The notes under the pieces are model-generated. The model did not search any database. It was not told the DNA's origin and saw only the letters and a list, made by a program, of their open reading frames with translations. A stretch of 57,952 bases of DNA from Vibrio genomosp. F10 str. ZF-129 (lineage in GTDB: Bacteria; Pseudomonadota; Gammaproteobacteria; Enterobacterales; Vibrionaceae): contig NZ_AJYQ02000078.1 of assembly GCF_000287055.2 (NCBI RefSeq), positions 1 to 57,952 of the forward strand, read 5' to 3'. Positions within the stretch are counted from its first letter, which is position 1. Each line of letters starts with the position of its first letter. A program made the position numbers and the translations under genes. This document shows positions 34,618 through 43,510 of the stretch, piece after piece.

Positions 34618-36003
34618 ATGAACAGAATAACGTTAAACCAATGGATGGAAGAGAACTCCCGAGAAATCTTTCTTCAGAAATTTGAACAAAAATGTCAGGG
34701 TAACTACGAAGCAATCTTTTCGCGATGTGGTGGTGGTCTAGCCATCGAATCATTGCAAGGTGGATATAAGCATGTGGATTGCCCACAACACTCTGGCAAA
34801 AACGGTAAAAACTATAGGGCCATTAAGGGCACTTCTAATTTGGGCCCTAAGCCGTTTAATGACTTCGCATTTGGTACTTGTAATACTTGCGGTACTAAGT
34901 CTGGAATTGGCCATCTTATGTGGCTACGGGGTGATGCAGAAATGAAAGAAACCCGAAAAGTTATAAAAGACGCTATGGGTTGGACTTGGGGAGAGATATT
35001 AAATGACCCTCGCTTGGATGCGAATATCTCTCCAGCAGAATACCGAGAACGTCAAAAGCGAATGGCTGAAGATGAAAAGAAGCAAAATAAGATTCGTGAG
35101 GATCGGGAAAAGAAACTTAAGGATGAAGCTCTACGTAAAAACGTTTGGATAGATAAGAAGCTCAAGGAACTCTTCGCTACTTGTGTTCCATTAGCACATA
35201 AGAAAGCTGAACCAGCAAGAAAATACTATCAAAGTAGAGGTATACCTGATGTCGCGTCTATGAGTGATACTTTAACAAAATGGATTCGATTTTCTGAATC
35301 AGTTCATATTGTTATAAATGGTATTGATTATGGTTGGTATATGGCTATTGTTTCAAAAATTGTTGGTGGCAAAGGCGAGATCCTAAATGCACATCAGATA
35401 ATTATTGATGAAAATGGCCACCCTTTAAAGCCTTCTGTGGTGATTAATGGTGAGTTACATACAGCTGAAAGCCCGAAGATCAAGACCCCTTCAAAGCAGC
35501 TCGTTGACAACAGCAATCGAGGCATTAAGCCTTTTAGTGCTGATCTTGTACAAGCAGTCTGTGAAGGTCAAGAAGTTGGTCTAGCTGCAAACTTCTATGA
35601 CAAATTGCCTGTAGATATGGCAGCTGACGCTAATGGAATGATTGCATGGGTACCAAAAGAATCTGTGAAGGTTGCTTTAATACTCGTCGACAATGATCTA
35701 CCAAGTAGGAAAGATAATATTTCTGGAGGAACTGGTGTAGCAGCTGGGCTGAAATTAAGAGAAAAACTCTTTGATATTGGAGTTGTCCCCTTAATTATCT
35801 ATCCCAACTGGGATATCCCAGAAGGAAGTAAATCGGTTGACTTAAATGATGTTTATGCCAACTTTAAAAATCAATACTCTCCTAAAATACTCAAAGAATG
35901 GGATGTTTTTGAAGAAAAACTTAGAAAAAACTCCGGTCATGTAACTGAAGAATTGCTAAATGAATTCGAAGTTCCATTGGATGGAATTGTATATATGCAG
36001 TAA
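34618..36003 (+). CDS. Toprim-domain DNA primase-like protein
   Basis: 461 aa from ATG 34618. N-terminal zinc-ribbon-like part (VDCPQHSGKNG...CNTCGTKSGIGHLMWLRG, about 45-102), a charged helical linker (about 140-185), then a Toprim core: AVCEGQEVGLAA (Glu near 318), VALILVDND (Asp-x-Asp near 360), and SKSVDLNDVY near the end. This resembles primases and primase-helicases of P4-alpha or phage type without the helicase half. It may prime the transferred strand in the recipient or replicate the element. No helicase is encoded next to it. Confidence 0.78.
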   Translation: MNRITLNQWMEENSREIFLQKFEQKCQGNYEAIFSRCGGGLAIESLQGGYKHVDCPQHSGKNGKNYRAIKGTSNLGPKPFNDFAFGTCNTCGTKSGIGHLMWLRGDAEMKETRKVIKDAMGWTWGEILNDPRLDANISPAEYRERQKRMAEDEKKQNKIREDREKKLKDEALRKNVWIDKKLKELFATCVPLAHKKAEPARKYYQSRGIPDVASMSDTLTKWIRFSESVHIVINGIDYGWYMAIVSKIVGGKGEILNAHQIIIDENGHPLKPSVVINGELHTAESPKIKTPSKQLVDNSNRGIKPFSADLVQAVCEGQEVGLAANFYDKLPVDMAADANGMIAWVPKESVKVALILVDNDLPSRKDNISGGTGVAAGLKLREKLFDIGVVPLIIYPNWDIPEGSKSVDLNDVYANFKNQYSPKILKEWDVFEEKLRKNSGHVTEELLNEFEVPLDGIVYMQ

Positions 36004-36033
36004 AAAAGTGAGGCTTTGCCTCACTTTTTTTTT
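36003..36033 (+). terminator. Terminator after the primase gene
   Basis: AAAGTGAGGC-TTT-GCCTCACTTT followed by T-run. Confidence 0.92.
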
Positions 36034-36064
36034 GACCATGAAACGCTAGTTAGTGACACGAATT

Positions 36065-36076
36065 GTGCGGCGTTTA
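36065..36076 (+). promoter_or_regulatory. GCGGCGT site upstream of the EAL gene
   Basis: GTGCGGCGTTTA, heptamer at 36067-36073, starting 68 bp before the EAL ATG: the same geometry as at matP. TTGACCATGAAACGCTAGTTAGTG-like sequence lies just upstream and resembles the stretch beside the matP site. Confidence 0.55.
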
Positions 36077-36134
36077 GTAATTAGGTACTAATCATTTGAT
36101 AAAATAATGAGATTACAATTAAACAGAGCAATAT

Positions 36135-37025
36135 ATGGAAATCAGTTGTGAGCTATGTCGTTGTGATGAATGCAATGAAACTATAGATATAAGCGAGATC
36201 GATAACATCAAATTGTGCGAAACTTGCGACACTGTGTTTGACGTTGTTAAAGCAAAGCGCAATTTCAACTTTGATGAGTTGTTTGTTGTCTATCAAGCTA
36301 AATATGACTGCGATAATAGTACAATCTCTTCCGTTGAAGCTCTTGTTCGATGGAATCATCCTACTTATGGTGTAATTGGACCAGATAGGTTTCTGCAGCA
36401 ATTATTCAATCTTGGTTACTCGTACGAACTTTTTAGTAATGTATTAGCAATGGCTCTAACATCTATCGAAAACTGGTACGATCAAGGCTTTAAAGTAGGG
36501 CTTTCAGTTAATGTTAATGCTTCTGATCTTGTTGACCAAAGATTTGAACAAGAACTGTCTGTGCTTGATGAGCTAACAGGTTTACTTGGGTTTGAACTTA
36601 TATTCGAAATTACTGAGAGTCAGTCATTTTTTGACGAACAAAAACTCGCATCCGTCTTCTATCAAATTGAAAAGTACAATAACATAAATCTTTCTATTGA
36701 TGATTACGGGGTAGGTTACTCATCACTTAAAAGATTACTAGCTGGTCACTTCAAAGAACTAAAGATAGATAGGTCATTCACAGAAATGGTCAATCAATCT
36801 GATAAATACAAGATTGTGATAGGTAAAACAATACAAATGGCGCAATCTTTAGGTATGAGAGTCGTTGTTGAGGGAGTTGAAGACTTACAACAGAAAACTA
36901 CTCTTCAGTCTTTGGGGGCTGATGTATTACAAGGCTACCTGTTTAGTAAACCTATCCCTTACAATGAAATTTCAAGAATTCTTAAATCTCAAAAATTCAG
37001 CACACTTAAAGTAAGCAGTTTTTGA
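36135..37025 (+). CDS. EAL-domain c-di-GMP phosphodiesterase with N-terminal zinc ribbon
   Basis: 296 aa. Residues 5-40 hold four CxxC-type cysteine pairs (CELCRCDEC...CETC), a likely zinc ribbon, instead of a sensor or membrane part. The EAL domain is complete: EALVRW (E68), VNVNAS, FEITES, IDDYGVGYSS (canonical DDFGTGYSS), LKIDRSF, VVEGVED and LQGYLFSKP, so the catalytic metal ligands and Lys are present. It should hydrolyse c-di-GMP and push cells away from biofilm. Weak ribosome site; no structured leader but an ACGCCGC-type site, so it may be controlled with transfer. Confidence 0.88.
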   Translation: MEISCELCRCDECNETIDISEIDNIKLCETCDTVFDVVKAKRNFNFDELFVVYQAKYDCDNSTISSVEALVRWNHPTYGVIGPDRFLQQLFNLGYSYELFSNVLAMALTSIENWYDQGFKVGLSVNVNASDLVDQRFEQELSVLDELTGLLGFELIFEITESQSFFDEQKLASVFYQIEKYNNINLSIDDYGVGYSSLKRLLAGHFKELKIDRSFTEMVNQSDKYKIVIGKTIQMAQSLGMRVVVEGVEDLQQKTTLQSLGADVLQGYLFSKPIPYNEISRILKSQKFSTLKVSSF

Positions 37026-37123
37026 TGCAAAGCGGTAATTTGAGTAATGATTTGAACCATTTTGATTTTAGTCTTAAATACCATTACTATATAAATTAAA
37101 TATCTGTATCGGCTTGAGCAGAG

Positions 37124-37182
37124 ACTAGACACTAGTTAGCCCCTTTAAAATAACGGCCTTTGCCACTTTAACACACAAGGAT
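37124..37182 (+). promoter_or_regulatory. Structured leader with ACACACAAGGATA
   Basis: Hairpin 1 ACTAG-ACA-CTAGT (37124-37136); hairpin 2 weak, GGC-CTTT-GCC (37155-37164); motif ACACACAAGGATA about 37171-37183; ATG at 37188. Confidence 0.55.
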
Positions 37183-37187
37183 ATACC

Positions 37188-37850
37188 ATGAAAAAAATCA
37201 CATCTGTAGATCAACTTATTGAATGTACAAAAAGTATTTCCGCTGAATTGATTTTACCTGAAGGCACTTCTGATGAAAAATTGACGAATTTAATTCAAGA
37301 AAATCAATCAAAGAAAGCTCAGTTCTTATCTGAATTGTTTTCATGCCCTGCTAGTGGGGATGGTTACATTGTAACTTTATATGCTAGCTCTAATGAGCAT
37401 GCAACCAAAAATAAACAATCTTTACTAGATATGGGTTATAAGAATATACGTACCTATATACCACTAGTTTGCGATGGAAATAATGGGAGTAAACCCGATC
37501 CAAGACTTGACCGAAAATTTGCTACTGAAGCTCACTGTAGTGTGGAAGTAACTTGCCTTAAAGGCGACAAATTATTGGAGGCTCTTAAGTTTTTAACTGA
37601 AGATTTTATAGAATACGCTACAGCAATATATGCTTGTGGTCTGGAAGGAATTGCAACATTCTCTTTTGATAACATAGAGAAAGCAAATCTACTGGCTGCT
37701 TTAGTCAGTTTAACCAAAGAAAGAACCAAAGACGCACCTTCTTTTAAAGCGCATGGCATTAAATTTGAGGCCCCTAAGGTAAAACAAACATCTTTAGACG
37801 TTTGGCAAACAACTATTAAAGTCAACTTCCCCCTCAATAAGACACAATAA
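37188..37850 (+). CDS. Unknown protein
   Basis: 220 aa. No recognised family. The segment GDGYIVTLYASSNEHATKNKQSLLDMGYKNIRTYIPLV looks like an alpha/beta ferredoxin-like unit, and a similar pattern follows (HCSVEVTCLKGDKLLEALKFLTEDFIEYATAI). Cytoplasmic by composition. Single-gene unit with leader and terminator. Confidence 0.6.
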   Translation: MKKITSVDQLIECTKSISAELILPEGTSDEKLTNLIQENQSKKAQFLSELFSCPASGDGYIVTLYASSNEHATKNKQSLLDMGYKNIRTYIPLVCDGNNGSKPDPRLDRKFATEAHCSVEVTCLKGDKLLEALKFLTEDFIEYATAIYACGLEGIATFSFDNIEKANLLAALVSLTKERTKDAPSFKAHGIKFEAPKVKQTSLDVWQTTIKVNFPLNKTQ

Positions 37851-37858
37851 CTTTCCAC

Positions 37859-37884
37859 AAATGACCCGCCATTGCGGGTCATTT
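37859..37884 (+). terminator. Hairpin terminator
   Basis: AAATGACCCGC-CATT-GCGGGTCATTT; a strong stem with a short T-tract. Confidence 0.75.
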
Positions 37885-38179
37885 GAATTATCATGTGTGT
37901 ATGATAACTGCAGAGGTAGACATCAATTCCTCACTCGCTAAATCACTTGAAAAATGATACGTATCTATTTTCTTGAATATTTATGCATAATATCGACGTA
38001 ATATGACCTTTCTCATTAGGAGAATGAGCAAATTTCTGTATTACAGTAATAAAATGGTTTATATTTAATATTAAAATGTTGCATCGGTGAATACAGCAAC
38101 GACCTATATGGTTCACCTCTATAAACGAAATTTTCGTTTTTACTCTGGTTCTATACCAATTACACACAAGGAAAACCCA
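37885..38179 (+). promoter_or_regulatory. 295-bp control region with five palindromes and a structured leader
   Basis: Palindromes in order: TTATCAT-GTGTGT-ATGATAA (37888-37907), CTCATT-AGGAG-AATGAG (38012-38028), TATTAC-A-GTAATA (38039-38051), AAACGAAA-T-TTTCGTTT (38123-38139, leader hairpin 1), TGGT-TCTAT-ACCA (38146-38158, hairpin 2). The motif TTACACACAAGGAAAA follows (about 38160-38175) with ATG at 38180. No gene is seen here. Confidence 0.6.
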
Positions 38180-38716
38180 ATGGAAACTAATCCCCAAATT
38201 GTTAGGGAAATCCTTCTTAGGATGGATTTTTTTGGTAACAATAAGGTTAAGTTAGAAGAAAAATTTTGTCCTGACTTGGTAAACTTAATGTGGAATAACT
38301 CAGGCTCAGATATTTGGACCGCAATAGATTGTGAATCAATATTGCAAACACTTAGCTTGAAAATCAGTGCGATCACTGAGCATTATAAAAATAGACAAGA
38401 AACCTATCCAGAAGTAGGGGACTTGGTAATTAGTGAACAACATAAAAACTCAAAGTCTCTTCGGCTATCCTGGTCTAACCCTTCTAGAGACACCCCAATA
38501 CTTGATGAGTTACAAACCGGAATGAGCAATGTTTATGTCAAAAATAACCAAGTTAGAGTTTTCCCTGGTGGGGCGCTTTGCTTCCCTTTAAATACATCAA
38601 CGAGTTCCTTAACTTTCATTGGCAAGCAACAAGCTAATGTTCATGTCGATTTAGGACACTATTGGATATTGCATCCAGTGGTAGTCACTTTCGATGTACC
38701 AATCTGGAGGGTTTAA
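38180..38716 (+). CDS. Unknown protein, first gene of a four-gene operon
   Basis: 178 aa from ATG 38180, set by the leader motif. No recognised family. Helical first half; second half beta-rich with GGALCFPLNTSTSSLTFIGKQQANVHVDLGHYWILHPVVVTF, which has the look of a jelly-roll or OB-type domain. It overlaps the following 59-aa gene by one base (TAATG), and the three next small genes are coupled in the same way. Confidence 0.6.
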   Translation: METNPQIVREILLRMDFFGNNKVKLEEKFCPDLVNLMWNNSGSDIWTAIDCESILQTLSLKISAITEHYKNRQETYPEVGDLVISEQHKNSKSLRLSWSNPSRDTPILDELQTGMSNVYVKNNQVRVFPGGALCFPLNTSTSSLTFIGKQQANVHVDLGHYWILHPVVVTFDVPIWRV

Positions 38717-38895
38717 TGATTGACAGAAGCACTTTTGAATTTGTGAGAATGTGGTCATATAAACGGAGAGCACTTGGTAAATCGACATTACCAAAAGTTG
38801 TTCGAAAAGTATTGGCTAGAACTACAATACATCGGGCGTTGATGCAGGGCTATACTGGTTCATTTCTATTGTACGTAGAAGAGAGACAACAATGA
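38716..38895 (+). CDS. Small basic protein
   Basis: 59 aa from ATG 38716 (GGAGGG 6 bp upstream). Very basic (FVRMWSYKRRALGKSTLPKVVRKVLARTTIHRALMQGY), so perhaps nucleic-acid binding. Stop and next start overlap (ATGA). Confidence 0.55.
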   Translation: MIDRSTFEFVRMWSYKRRALGKSTLPKVVRKVLARTTIHRALMQGYTGSFLLYVEERQQ

Positions 38896-39098
38896 AAAAA
38901 TTATCAAAGTTAGTGCGAAACCAAGTAGACATCGAAAACTCAATTTGTGATGAACTTGCCAAAGAAGTAATCAAAGCAGTTCAGAATAAAGATCACAAAT
39001 CCATGCTTCAAATAGTTGGTGCTTTATCCGGTAGAAATATTGCTAGTGATAAGCTCCTGATTTCAATTCGAGACGAACTGGAGAAAAACCATGTGTAA
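38892..39098 (+). CDS. Small helical protein
   Basis: 68 aa; ATGA overlap with the previous gene. Entirely helical by pattern (KLSKLVRNQVDIENSICDEL, then ALSGRNIASDKLLISIRDEL). No family recognised. Confidence 0.55.
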   Translation: MKKLSKLVRNQVDIENSICDELAKEVIKAVQNKDHKSMLQIVGALSGRNIASDKLLISIRDELEKNHV

Positions 39099-39168
39099 AA
39101 CGTGCGAAGATGGCATCTGCAGTGGTGGTTGCCAAAGACAAGTTATTCCCACAAAAGGGAAAGAGTGA
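39091..39168 (+). CDS. 25-aa cysteine-rich micropeptide
   Basis: ATG 39091 lies 8 bp inside the previous gene, with GGAG 8 bp upstream. The peptide is MCKTCEDGICSGGCQRQVIP and five more residues: four cysteines in a C-x2-C-x5-C-x3-C arrangement that could hold zinc or iron-sulfur. A terminator follows 12 bp after the stop. Translational coupling and the strong ribosome site argue that it is real despite its size. Confidence 0.5.
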   Translation: MCKTCEDGICSGGCQRQVIPTKGKE

Positions 39169-39180
39169 TACCAACCAAGC

Positions 39181-39217
39181 AAAAAACGCCAATAGAATTT
39201 CTATTGGCGTTTTTTTT
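39181..39217. terminator. Terminator of the four-gene operon
   Basis: AAAACGCCAATAG / CTATTGGCGTTTT with loop AATTT and T-runs on both strands, so it may also serve the convergent gene 39261-39704. Confidence 0.92.
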
Positions 39218-39260
39218 GACTATAATCTAACCCATACAATTGGACTTGTATGGGTTGGAA

Positions 39261-39704
39261 TCAGGACGGAGCGTAAGCGTAAGCGAAATCATCATTTCGA
39301 AAGCCAATTGCTAAGTCTTCAGCATTAACTAAAATGAAGTTGTTTGCCTTTTTTAAAGAAACAATGATTTTAAACGATTTTAATCTATCTATGTTTATCG
39401 GGTTCTTTTTTTGTTCCAAAAATAGGAGCTGGTGAAGCGGGACAGCTTCTTTAACAATACTCAATGGGAATGAAATGTTTGATTTTGAAATGAATGTGTT
39501 TTTTTCTGGGTTCCATGATCCAATCGAGTTATGCCCATTAGTTGAAGTAAGAAAGTACCACTTTCCTTCTACCAGGGAATCAACTAAAGAACCGGCCAAT
39601 CTTGCTGATTCTGATAACCTACTCTCATCCAGTTCCGTAGAAAGTAAGGAAAAAGTTTTTGAACTTAACATAAATTCACCGAATCCAATTGTGCTTGCCA
39701 TCAT
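39261..39704 (-). CDS. Unknown protein
   Basis: 147 aa. No known family, no membrane segment. Pattern of short strands and charged helices, Ser-rich N-terminal half. No good ribosome site is visible before ATG 39704 or 39701, so the start and even the expression are uncertain. The shared terminator at 39181-39217 supports it. Confidence 0.45.
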   Translation of the reverse strand: MMASTIGFGEFMLSSKTFSLLSTELDESRLSESARLAGSLVDSLVEGKWYFLTSTNGHNSIGSWNPEKNTFISKSNISFPLSIVKEAVPLHQLLFLEQKKNPINIDRLKSFKIIVSLKKANNFILVNAEDLAIGFRNDDFAYAYAPS

Positions 39705-39941
39705 TTAGGAAAGTATCAAATTAAAAAATAGCACATCAGGTAATCTCATAAGTGAGAATCGTGTCAATTTTTGCCAAATATGATAAGTCAGCACTTAGAT
39801 TAAACTTGCATAAAATCCCTGTAAATAATATGCAATACGTGGAAACATTTCAAAATTTAACAAAATTACCATTCCTGTGTAATAGTTCATTAAAACATTA
39901 TTACAGTGAACAATTTACCACAATCCATAAACTGAGGATAT

Positions 39942-41270
39942 ATGACAACGCAAAATTCAAATATTGGAACTAACACCCCGTTCTATCCACTATTTGGGGA
40001 TGCTGCAAGTATAAGGTCCCCTGCCCCGTACATTATCGACTTGATTATGGACTTAGAACATGAAGGATTGATTGGAGATGTAGCTTTAGAGTATGAAGGT
40101 TGCTGCGATTTTCTATACATTGCTATTGGGGCATCTTCTTTAACTAACACTAAAACAAACCTCAATAGTTTCAAAAGTTATCGATCGGAAGTAAATAAAT
40201 TTTTAAACTGGTCTTGGTTTGTAAAAAAACAATCGATCACATCGATGAAACGAACAGACATCGTAGAATTTCTTGAGTTTTGCTCTGAACCACCTTTACA
40301 TTTGATAGCTAAAGCCAGTCATTCATTAACCTTGAAAGATGGAACTATTAATTCCAAGTGGAAACCTTTTGTTAATAGGAACGGAGTTGAATTCATCAGA
40401 AAGCCAAAGGCAATCGAGACTCAGTTATCCGTGTTAAGTTCAATGTATGACCACCTCATAGAAGAAGAGTTCGATACAACGAACCCAGCTAAGCAAGCTA
40501 AGAAGAGAATTAATTTAACAGGAACGCCTACCAATAATGAATACAATCTAATTTCAATTGATGATGTGGGAAAGTCCTTTAGTGTTGAACAATGGAATGA
40601 AATTTGGAGTGCAACAGAGCAGCTATGTGAAGAAGACCCTGAAAAACATGAGAGAACAAGGTTTATTATGCTAATGCTTTACTGGCTATATTTAAGAATT
40701 AGTGAAATATCATATCGACCTGGTTACATACCCTACTTTGGGCATATCTACGAACATCCAAAGAAAAAAGGACTTTGGCTATTTCATATACCAAATACAA
40801 AGTGCGGAAAGAAACGAACGGTTGGACTACCTTCCCCTATCATTGAAGGTCTAATTAGGTATAGACGTTTTAGAGGTCTTACGGACTACCCTTTACCTAA
40901 TGAAAAAGTGCCAATCTTCAACCGAATTAGAGTTGGTAATAACGGGAGAGATAAGGGTGAAATTGATGTAGCAATAAGTTCTGATGCAATATTCAATGTT
41001 GTGAAAGAAGTCTATGAAAAAGCAGCAGCGTCATTCGATTCTAAAGAGATGTATCAGGATAGCCAGTACTTAAGAAATGCTGTGATACATCAATTAAGAC
41101 ATACTGGTATTACCCACGACTTAGACTTAAGAAAAAGAAGCATAGAATCCGTTTCGAGAGATGCTGGCCATAGTTCAACAGCTGTAACAAAAGGATATGT
41201 TAATGACGATACACTTGAACGATACATCGACAGTGCAGATAAAGTGGCCATTCATAAATCAAGTAGCTAG
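39942..41270 (+). CDS. Tyrosine recombinase A
   Basis: 442 aa. Catalytic set: Arg in LYWLYLRISEI, Lys in NTKCGKKR, H383-Q-L-R386 (VIHQLRHTGI), GHSS, and the nucleophile Tyr about 419 (TKGYVND). The N-terminal core-binding domain is preceded by ~60 extra residues. AGGA lies upstream of ATG 39942. It resembles plasmid and element-resident integrases more than phage integrases with an attP next to them; no direct repeat typical of an att site was noticed. The 237-bp gap before it (39705-39941) shows no clear signal. Confidence 0.85.
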   Translation: MTTQNSNIGTNTPFYPLFGDAASIRSPAPYIIDLIMDLEHEGLIGDVALEYEGCCDFLYIAIGASSLTNTKTNLNSFKSYRSEVNKFLNWSWFVKKQSITSMKRTDIVEFLEFCSEPPLHLIAKASHSLTLKDGTINSKWKPFVNRNGVEFIRKPKAIETQLSVLSSMYDHLIEEEFDTTNPAKQAKKRINLTGTPTNNEYNLISIDDVGKSFSVEQWNEIWSATEQLCEEDPEKHERTRFIMLMLYWLYLRISEISYRPGYIPYFGHIYEHPKKKGLWLFHIPNTKCGKKRTVGLPSPIIEGLIRYRRFRGLTDYPLPNEKVPIFNRIRVGNNGRDKGEIDVAISSDAIFNVVKEVYEKAAASFDSKEMYQDSQYLRNAVIHQLRHTGITHDLDLRKRSIESVSRDAGHSSTAVTKGYVNDDTLERYIDSADKVAIHKSSS

Positions 41271-41302
41271 TGTTCATAAGTTACAAATTTGCTCTCAAGG
41301 TG

Positions 41303-41386
41303 TTGACATTGGTCATTTACTAAGGTTATCATTCAATTCCTGATTAGCGTTTCGAATTGATTCACTAACTCTCACACAAGGAAATA
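41303..41386 (+). promoter_or_regulatory. Promoter and short leader of the 692-aa gene
   Basis: TTGACA (41303-41308), 18-bp spacer, TATCAT (41327-41332). The leader is only about 50 nt, with a weak hairpin GAAT-TG-ATTC (41354-41363) and the motif TCACACAAGGAAATA (about 41371-41385). Confidence 0.5.
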
Positions 41387-41390
41387 TTTA

Positions 41391-43469
41391 ATGTCTAATA
41401 ATATCTATTTTTTAACCTCAAAAGTAACTTCCGGTATTTCAGTCAAATTCTGTATTGAAAATCAGTATCAGGAAGTAATTGTTCCCTCGGACTTACTTAT
41501 TGCCAAGCGAGGAACTACAGACTTAGAAAGCGCTGAGATAGACGTTCTGCTGCAATTGGTTGATTCCGATGTTGTCAGTAAAACAAATTCTAAAATTCTT
41601 ACTGAAAATGCAGACGCGATTGAACTATATCTCGAAGAGGCGCTGCGAGGTGAGTTAGTACTCAATATTGAAGCTAAATACATAGATGAGTCTTTTTTCG
41701 ACAATAAAACCGCTGAACTTATCTTGAATACCCAAAGCATTGAATATTCAAGCAACAACACGGAAGAAGACCAGTCTCAAGTTATTGAATCAATTACTGA
41801 CCATGTTGTATTTTCAACGTTACCACTTGCAACAACAACAAAAGGAATCATGAGCATTTCGGATAAAGCAATTGAGAATGCTTGTGATCATATTGAAGAA
41901 ATAAATTGCGTTAGTGATTTAGTCAAATACCTTGGTAGTAACACCGCTGAATGGAGCTCTAAAGCTCGAAAAGATAGATTAGGTGGTGAAGAGAGATTCA
42001 TGCAATGCGGAAAATTGGCAACTTTGGTTTCTTTTAACACTGAGAAACATATGCCTCCGGTACTGGTATATGCTTTCGAGGGCAACGAATCTAAAGTCTA
42101 TCTAGATACTAAAGTTAAAGTAAGCAATAGAGAAGTAACTTTTAGTGCTGACCAATGGATGTCATTGTTTAATATTGCTGAATCAGTAGATTCGAGTTTA
42201 TTTGCCGAGTTTGGTTTCAAAAACGTTAATAATCTTGTGAGAAAACTAGACGCAAGTCTAGACAAAGATTTACTTAGTTTACCAGTTCTAAATCTGTCCT
42301 TGAAAATTGATAATACTGGCAAAGTCTTAGATTCATTAACATTGATTGAAAAAGGTAGAACGCTTAAACCAAAATGGAGAGAACCTGTATCCACAGTTTT
42401 TGGTGATGTAGTATTGGATAAATTACCGGCAATGAAGTTACAAGAGTTATGGAACCTGGATATCAACTCAACGGATTTTTTATCAAAGTTCCATGAGAGC
42501 ATGAAAGGCAAGATATCTAAATCCCCATATCTACCTGAAAGACTTGAGATTTCTTGTGGTGAATATGCACTGCTTGTTTCAGTAAAGGATAATGAGTTAT
42601 TCATTACAGATGTGACTTTAGGTTCTGATCTATATGACTCAGTATCTAATCGTTTTGGAACTTTTCTTATTAAGAAAGAGTCTGCAAGTCACAGATCACT
42701 TAGAAAATTAATAGCAAAACATCTTGGTAAATTAGCAAGCGAGATTGACTTTAGTATTTTGAACGATTCGGAAGTGGCGATAAAATCAAGTTCAAATGGT
42801 CATTTTAATATACAGGATCATAAGATGGCACAGATGCTGTATTATCCAGAGATTAAATTGACATTAGGTGTGAAGAGAGTTGGTATATCTCCTTTATTAG
42901 AAATAGTTGTCGTTGAACAAGATATAGAACCGATAACTCTAAATTACTTGGGCTCGACGATAACGTTATCTAATGAAAATGCAATTAGAAAGTTAAGTGC
43001 AATTTCGAACACTACTAATGAAGGTGTAGAATTAGAAGAGTTTTTGTCAGAAATATTAATGTTGGATATATGTGATCATCAAGCTGTTGAGAATATCCAA
43101 GAAGTTGTATTTGGGGATTATGCACTTAATATTACTAAAATCAACGATGAGTATGAAATCGTTGATGTTCGCCTAAATTCGAGAAAGTTTTTTTGGATAT
43201 GTAATGATAGATTCACTTATATCTTTGAGAGAGGTACTAAGATTGAACGGGCACTTTACTCTATAGTCTTGAATAACAAAGCTTCAAAGAACTTTGGTGG
43301 CGCACGTTCTAAATTAGCCAATATGGAAGCTGAAATGGTATACGGGAAAAAAGGTCAAGTTAGTATCAATTATAAGGAGTTAGGTGTGTCTATCAAATTA
43401 ACTCACCTGACAGACCCAGTAATTGGTCGTGAGCCAATTATGGCTGTCTCAAGTTTCAATAAATTATAG
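41391..43469 (+). CDS. Unknown 692-aa protein with repeated module
   Basis: No recognised family, signal peptide or membrane segment. Two parts look like copies of one module: SCGEYALLVSVKDNELFITDV...NRFGTFLI (about 385-430) and VFGDYALNITKINDEYEIVDV...DRFTYIFE (about 575-620). Both have GxYAL, a charged turn, (I/V)TDV and an RF strand. Acidic overall. It is the largest unknown gene under the leader motif. A small membrane gene follows 41 bp downstream. Confidence 0.6.
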   Translation: MSNNIYFLTSKVTSGISVKFCIENQYQEVIVPSDLLIAKRGTTDLESAEIDVLLQLVDSDVVSKTNSKILTENADAIELYLEEALRGELVLNIEAKYIDESFFDNKTAELILNTQSIEYSSNNTEEDQSQVIESITDHVVFSTLPLATTTKGIMSISDKAIENACDHIEEINCVSDLVKYLGSNTAEWSSKARKDRLGGEERFMQCGKLATLVSFNTEKHMPPVLVYAFEGNESKVYLDTKVKVSNREVTFSADQWMSLFNIAESVDSSLFAEFGFKNVNNLVRKLDASLDKDLLSLPVLNLSLKIDNTGKVLDSLTLIEKGRTLKPKWREPVSTVFGDVVLDKLPAMKLQELWNLDINSTDFLSKFHESMKGKISKSPYLPERLEISCGEYALLVSVKDNELFITDVTLGSDLYDSVSNRFGTFLIKKESASHRSLRKLIAKHLGKLASEIDFSILNDSEVAIKSSSNGHFNIQDHKMAQMLYYPEIKLTLGVKRVGISPLLEIVVVEQDIEPITLNYLGSTITLSNENAIRKLSAISNTTNEGVELEEFLSEILMLDICDHQAVENIQEVVFGDYALNITKINDEYEIVDVRLNSRKFFWICNDRFTYIFERGTKIERALYSIVLNNKASKNFGGARSKLANMEAEMVYGKKGQVSINYKELGVSIKLTHLTDPVIGREPIMAVSSFNKL

Positions 43470-43510
43470 ACAGTGCAAGATTTAACATAAATGAAATTAA
43501 GGTATATAAC

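Noticed and set aside
39475..39708. 77-codon plus-strand frame opposite the 147-aa minus-strand gene
   Set aside because: Shorter, no ribosome site, no leader motif; regarded as a shadow of the minus-strand gene.
39752..39973. 73-codon plus-strand frame before recombinase A
   Set aside because: No ribosome site, overlaps the recombinase start, composition like non-coding AT-rich DNA.
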